Notes under the pieces: generated by a model
Database searches by the model: none
Seen by the model: the letters and a program-made list of their open reading frames with translations, nothing else
Told to the model about the DNA's origin: nothing
Translations under genes and position numbers: made by a program
NCBI GenBank assembly: GCA_009801015.1
Contig: VHZZ01002945.1
Coordinates: forward strand, 15,251 to 38,249
Direction: 5' to 3'
Length of the DNA stretch: 22,999 bases
Source: Silene noctiflora
Taxonomy: Eukaryota > Streptophyta > Magnoliopsida > Caryophyllales > Caryophyllaceae
Part shown: positions 18,352 through 22,999 of the stretch, piece by piece
How positions within the stretch are numbered: the stretch's first letter is position 1
How the letters are laid out: the number at the start of each line of letters is the position of its first letter

Positions 18352-19759
18352 TGATAATAAGGAGGAACCGACTCTAACTCGCTCAACACCTCCCTCTCAG
18401 TCTCGTGTTGGGACACTAGCTATGCCCACTCACCTCCTGCTCGGGTTCATAAATTGGACTCCCTAGGTTTCAATTCCAGACTCCCCTAAAAATCGTGCAA
18501 AACTCCAAGGTAGCCTAAATTAGTCACTAGAGCATTAATAACCCGCCATAATCCCGAGTCATCCCACTCCCTCTCTCAAGGGTCGATTTCAAACTTTAAA
18601 TTGAAGGGTCCTCCTAAGGTTCTCCCTTTCGGTCTTAACCTAGGTTAACACGTAGACTAGCTAAGCTACCCAATCCCAACCCTAATCGGCTCTCGCCAAT
18701 GGTCAACAGTAAAGGGTCAAAGTACCCTCCAACAAATCCAAATCACAAATTTATTCCTTCAATTCACCCCTAGTACCACCTAAATGCCCAATTAAATCGG
18801 TCTTAACCTAGTAAGAGGACTACTCACTAATCATGTTAATTAGACTAAAACAAGTCATAAAGATTGAAACTTTGGAGATAAATATGGTATAAAAGTGATC
18901 TCTACAACTAATCATGCAATTGTTGACAAGAAATGTGATAATTAACTAATTAAACTATAATTAAGGTGAAATCAAGTATAAAGATGGTAACTTTGACTAC
19001 AAGTAATGTAAATATTCAAACTAAGGAATAAATAATTTGCAAACAAGTAAGCTAGGAAAAATAAATAAAGAGAAAATACCAATAATTAAAGGAGAATGAA
19101 CAGGAAGAACAAAATAAGAACAATGAAACTTGAACTTGAATTATTTGAAGAAAAGATAAAGACTTGATTTCCAAAATACAAAGGAAAAACTTTGCGTTTC
19201 TATCTCTAATTTGCATAAAATAAAGCTTAGAGTTTTAAGATATGGGTTGAGGGTATTTATATGACCCCATAAATGATCCATTACAAATTTGAGTCCACAA
19301 AGGAAGAGAGATGAGGGGGGGAAAATGAGTAAGATGAGGTATGTCCCATAACTTACACACTATATCCTCTTCAAAAGTACCAAAGAATGAGTCCAAATCG
19401 GTAGGATGGGGTATGTTAGGGGAAGATGAGGTACGTCCTTCATCTTACGCACCATACCCTATAATCTAACTAGTGTTTCTAGCTTATAAACTTCATTTCC
19501 GACATTCAAATCGCTTCGTTCTTCTTTTCCCTTGTCCAAAACTTGGTCCACCAAGGTACCTAAATAAAGAAAGCACCTAGAGGGGTACCTTTGACTCGAA
19601 ATATACACATGCCAAACCGGGAAAATAGCCAAAAAGAGAACGGAGAACATAAGTTACAAAAGTAGTCAAAAGTTGAGCTTTTTAGCAATTTAAATACTCA
19701 AAATCAGAACTAACAAGAGTATAGAAAGTAGATAAAACACGTAAATTATTGTGCTAACA
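18352..19759 (-). mobile_element. LTR of an Athila/Tat-like Ty3/gypsy element (1408 bp, minus strand)
   Basis: On the minus strand it starts TGTTAGCACAATAATTTACG at 19759, six bases after the purine tract AGTGTGGGG. It has a TATA-like CATATAAATAC at 19253-19263 and ends CTCCTTATTATCA at 18352, directly beside LINE sequence. A PPT at the start and foreign sequence at the end fit a 3' LTR. U3 carries repeated GATGAGGTA(T/C)GTCC phrases (about 19334-19435). There are no coding regions. A minus-strand open frame at 19459-19650 lies inside U3 and is not a gene. Confidence 0.65.
19253..19263 (-). promoter_or_regulatory. TATA box of the Athila/Tat-like LTR
   Basis: CATATAAATAC on the minus strand, about 500 bp from the LTR start, preceded by ATTTATGGGGT. 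The spacing suits a U3 of normal length. Confidence 0.55.
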
Positions 19760-19764
19760 AAATA

Positions 19765-19773
19765 CCCCACACT
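19765..19773 (-). promoter_or_regulatory. Polypurine tract of the Athila/Tat-like element
   Basis: AGTGTGGGG on the minus strand, preceded by GCTTGCTCGGGGACAAGCGA and TAGTTT. The combination 'CTCGGGGACAAGC...TTTAGTGTGGGG' next to a TG LTR start is a recurrent 3' feature of plant Athila/Tat elements. Confidence 0.65.
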
Positions 19774-21770
19774 AAACTATCGCTTGTCCCCGAGCAAGCT
19801 CATAAAACTAAGCTAGGATTAGTTGCCAAAAAGTGAATGCACGATATAAGCATCACTTAGTTATTATACTATTATAATCCGAATGAGTATTAGCGCACTC
19901 AACGCCCTTTCAACTCATGTAATTTTGCTTATGAGGAAAAAGCAAAAATCGCAAGGCACGTAAGGTCTTGCAAAAAATTAAGACACACCCAACAAGTAAG
20001 CACACAAAGACATAAAAGGATGTATCAAAAAAAGCATAGCCACTTTCCTCATTTAAATGGCTCAAATTTTTATTTCAAGACAAAGAGTTTTGATCGGGGA
20101 AAATCGTCTCGGGGTCATGACAAGGTGCCTAGTCCCTAGAGTTAGCTTAAGCAACCATTTGCTAACAACACAACGTGCCATGAAACGAATTCAAGGCGGG
20201 AAAGGGGGAAATATAGCCTAACTTGCAAGATTTACATGACGATGCACAAGATTAGACAATGCCAAACCGCTGACCAAGGGAGACTTAGAATGCCAATTTC
20301 CTCATGGTTTTCACTCATCGTTCATGTTAATTTCGGGTGATTTCTTTTTCGAAATAGCAACCAATAGTCACTCTCCTACTACGACTCACAATAAGGCGCC
20401 CGCAATCTAGGGTGGTATTCCATCCTAGAACCGTATATGAAATGAAAATGGCAATGCACATAAAACAAGAAGCAACAAGGGTTGTAACGGGGCTTGGGTT
20501 AGGTAAGAAGGGGTTTGGTGCAAGCACTATTTTGGGAATGTGGGGCTATGAATCGAGTAGTACCCACATCTAACCAACTTACATAACTTACCAAGCACAA
20601 AGGAATCCTGCACAAAATTGGTGAGAATTATCACCTTTTCCAAAAATTAGCTTTTAAGATTCAAAACTCATTTGGATAAGATACATCAAACCTTTATTAG
20701 CAATGACATCATTTTTTTTTCTTTTTTTTTTCCTTTTTTTCCATCAGTAAACCTCTTATTACTTAAAAGTAGCCAATTTCGAAGCATGATTTCATTCATG
20801 TGACACTAAAGTTCATACACCACAAAATCGAGATTCCGGCCCATTTACACACCACAAATGACTACAATAACGACTACTCGACCAAGGTGAGTTGTTTTTG
20901 GGAATGTAGTTGCTTTTGTAAGTGGATCAAAGAACATGGCTTAAGCTCAAAATGGGTTAATCAAAAGAGAACTCTAGATTAAAGGTGAAACAAAGGCTTA
21001 GAAGGCTATGTGAGGTTACCCTTTATTTATCAAAGTTGCTTCTAAATATATACACAAAGTCAACATTTCTACGGTAAAAGGAATAAGCTCCACTCTTGTG
21101 GGTTTTGATGAAACACCACACCGTATGGAGACCTACTCACACTTAAATGAGGGCCGGTTATGGATAGGTCGACCCATAAGAAGGCTCTATCCTCAGAATA
21201 AAGTAGCTATATTGGCATCTAGTGAAGTTTAGGGCCCGACAAAGTTTCACAAGGCGGTCAAGACTTACTTATTTTAGCACAATTTCCCGTGTTTTCTTGT
21301 AAACACCCTATAGGTGGTCATGTCATCAAGGTGCAAGCTACCAATAGGGAAAAAGCACGGTTAAGACAAATTTCGTCATGGAAGGTTATTATTCCCCTTT
21401 CTAAAACATCTTTGACAAATATTTACAAACAATATGAGAATTTCATGAGTGCAAACTAAACAAGTATATACCAACTACGTGAATGCATCTATGACCTACA
21501 TCCTACGTAACATGAGTCTAACTCCTAATAGCACACAGACACACAATCCGCAAAAATTCTCCAAAATACATCATTGTCCTCGATATTACAATCCCATCCT
21601 CATCAACAACAAATGAAAAGAAAGGGAGGAAAGGGTGTAGAGATGAGAATATTATACCTAGCGGTCTTCAAGCTCCCTTTTTTCGAGCCTCCAATGATAC
21701 CATGTACCTATGTGAGAGGAGCAACAAACACTATGAAATATATACAATTTATACACTATCAATAAATCCT
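19774..21770 (-). mobile_element. Internal 3' non-coding region of the Athila/Tat-like element
   Basis: About 2 kb upstream of the PPT in element orientation. No env-like or pol-like code is visible. Short open frames at 20327-20527 (minus) and 20800-20982 (plus) have no family features. A pyrimidine tract at 20712-20742 reads as a long polypurine run on the minus strand. Long non-coding 3' regions are normal in this lineage. Confidence 0.5.
20712..20742 (-). repeat. Internal polypurine tract
   Basis: 31 consecutive pyrimidines, almost all T, on the plus strand make a polypurine run on the minus (element) strand, about 950 bp upstream of the PPT. Such tracts can act as secondary plus-strand primers in retroelements. 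Here that role is only a possibility. Confidence 0.4.
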
Positions 21771-21800
21771 CACCCCACACTAAAAATATACATTGTCCTC
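21771..21800 (-). promoter_or_regulatory. Second PPT-like motif (GAGGACAATGTA...AGTGTGGGGTGAGG)
   Basis: On the minus strand GAGGACAATGTATATTTTTA is followed by GTGTGGGGTGAGG. This parallels the GGGGACAAGC...TTTAGTGTGGGG block at 19765-19790, 2 kb away. No TG LTR start follows it convincingly. It may be a duplicated or relic 3' region. Confidence 0.5.
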
Positions 21801-21929
21801 AATGGACTAAGGTAGTGGAGGAGAGAAATTAAATAACATTTTCTTTTTTTTTCAAGTGTTTTCTAAAATAAAAAAACATGTTTTTTGTATTTTTCGAAAT
21901 TCCCTTTTTCAATTTTGTTTTGTATTTTC

Positions 21930-21931
<2 letters not shown>

Positions 21932-21986
<55 letters not shown>
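21932..21986. repeat. Uninterrupted 55-nt poly-T tract
   Basis: 55 consecutive T, preceded by T-rich text with TATTTTC and TTTTGTTTTG. It could be the poly(A) tail of a minus-strand retroposon or simple homopolymer expansion. No retroposon body is recognised next to it. The length is likely to be imprecise in any assembly. Confidence 0.95.
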
Positions 21987-21987
<1 letters not shown>

Positions 21988-22887
21988 TAAACATGTAAAA
22001 GCAATGTATATTTGAAATTAGATTAACTAAATTTGGATTTTAGGGAGAAAATCTCATTTTGGATTTTCAAAGGGGAGTAAGCACTAAGGCACCATGATCC
22101 ACTAACAAGAGGCACTAATTATCTAAGGAGTTCAATTGGTACAAACACATCTCAAAACTTATCAAGAATAACGAGGCTGTCAAGTTCTCGCCCCTTCATC
22201 TCAAGCAAGCAATTAAACATATTTTCCTCATTAAATCCTACATACAATTCCTTATTATCATATCAAGCATTATATGTAAACTTATAATCAAGGGAAGAAA
22301 GTGTTATACTTTCTACCGGGCCGGTGGGTGGGTACCTCTTATGAGGAATTGTTGAACTAATTGAACAAATTAAGCAGAATTAATGCATGTAAACACAACC
22401 AATTATCATATACTTCAATTCAGACTCCATAAACAAGGATGAATCAAAATTAACCCCAAAATAATCCCTTAATTAAGGCGGCAAATCGTTATTAACCTAA
22501 GACAAACGATGATAACTGCGTTAGACAATTTATCCCTAACATCATCAACTAATCAGACATTTTATCCCTAAAGTCAAAACATAAACTACACGAAAGAAAA
22601 CATCCTAATTCACCAAAATTCAACATTTCTCAAATCAAAACAGAATTCATAAAAATCGATGATAATTGAATACTCACAGTCGTCCTTAGCTCCTGCCGAA
22701 TGCTTGAACGAGTCTCTTCTCCTCTACAAACCTCGAATTCACTTGAAATCCGTCGTCAAGAAAACGAAATCAGCCCCCACGCACAAGAGTCTTCATTTTT
22801 CGACAAAACCAACTTGAAATTGAGAACAAAGCCGTCGGCTGGGAACCTTCTGTCTCATTCTGTGTAATTTCTGAGTTGGGTATGTCC

Positions 22888-22905
22888 CAGCCGGTGGACC
22901 GGCTG
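22888..22905. repeat. Perfect 8-bp inverted repeat CAGCCGGT-GG-ACCGGCTG
   Basis: Eight-base arms separated by GG. A related GCCGTCGGCTGGGAACC lies 50 bp upstream (22831-22847). It sits just downstream (minus strand) of a TATA-like motif, so it could be a hairpin near a transcript start. Its role is unknown. Confidence 0.7.
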
Positions 22906-22999
22906 TGATAATTACTTTATTTATGTGATTTTACCCCCTCTATTAGCTTTGTTTTACATGATAATTTGCACTTGCTTAAGTGTTTTTAGAGCTAATATT

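Larger units (their letters stand above)
21801..22999 (-). other. Further Athila/Tat-like or leader-like sequence, no gene seen
   Basis: The part 22060-22680 is AT-rich and intron-like on the minus strand. About 22681-22920 is more GC-balanced and, read on the minus strand, ends at a donor-like ACT|GTGAGTA near 22678. A TATA-like ACATAAATAAAG (minus, about 22916-22927) precedes it. This could be the start of another LTR (TATA, R, U5) or a spliced leader of a host gene lying to the left. I cannot decide and see no protein. Confidence 0.35.

Overview
This window looks like a repeat-dense stretch of a plant nuclear genome. I found no intact host gene, tRNA, rRNA or CRISPR array. The evidence is nested remains of several classic plant transposon types: a CACTA (En/Spm) DNA transposon, Ty3/gypsy-type long terminal repeats (LTRs) with plant TATA boxes, primer-binding sites (PBS) and polypurine tracts (PPT), a LINE reverse transcriptase, and a hAT-type miniature element. 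The palindromic TACTCGATCGAGTA motif and the LTR style make me suspect a Caryophyllales eudicot such as Silene or a relative. That is a weak inference from memory of similar repeats.

Layout. (1) 1-731 is an LTR fragment on the minus strand that interrupts the CACTA element. (2) 732-10615 is the right-hand part of the CACTA element, on the plus strand. It holds a decayed TNP2 transposase C-terminus (734-1730), a decayed Ptta/En/Spm-like second gene with introns (about 2010-3135), and a decayed Ulp1-type cysteine protease (about 3590-3980 and 8586-9821). A subterminal repeat zone follows, and the element ends in the inverted terminus CACTAGCACAACG at 10615. (3) The protease gene is split by a rearranged 4.6-kb LTR-type insertion (about 3986-8576) that contains an older duplication, an inverted LTR piece and an exact-length 1334-bp tandem duplication. 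It is split again by a 478-bp hAT element (8645-9122) with an 8-bp target duplication. (4) 10616-14600 is material of a Tat/Ogre-like retrotransposon: pre-PPT region, PPT, an LTR of about 2 kb, a PBS, then a second partial LTR end with its own PBS. (5) 14573-~16500 is a related LTR in the opposite orientation. (6) ~16540-18351 is a 5'-truncated, dead LINE. (7) 18352-19759 is a minus-strand LTR of an Athila/Tat-like element, and its non-coding 3' internal region fills the rest of the window.

The pieces do not cooperate as a pathway. They record successive insertions: the CACTA element sits in Ogre-like material, LTR elements and the hAT element sit in the CACTA element, and an Athila-like element appears to sit in the LINE. 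The most interesting item is the CACTA-borne Ulp1-like protease. Its His, Asp, Gln and Cys catalytic positions are all still readable despite two insertions, a frameshift and stops.
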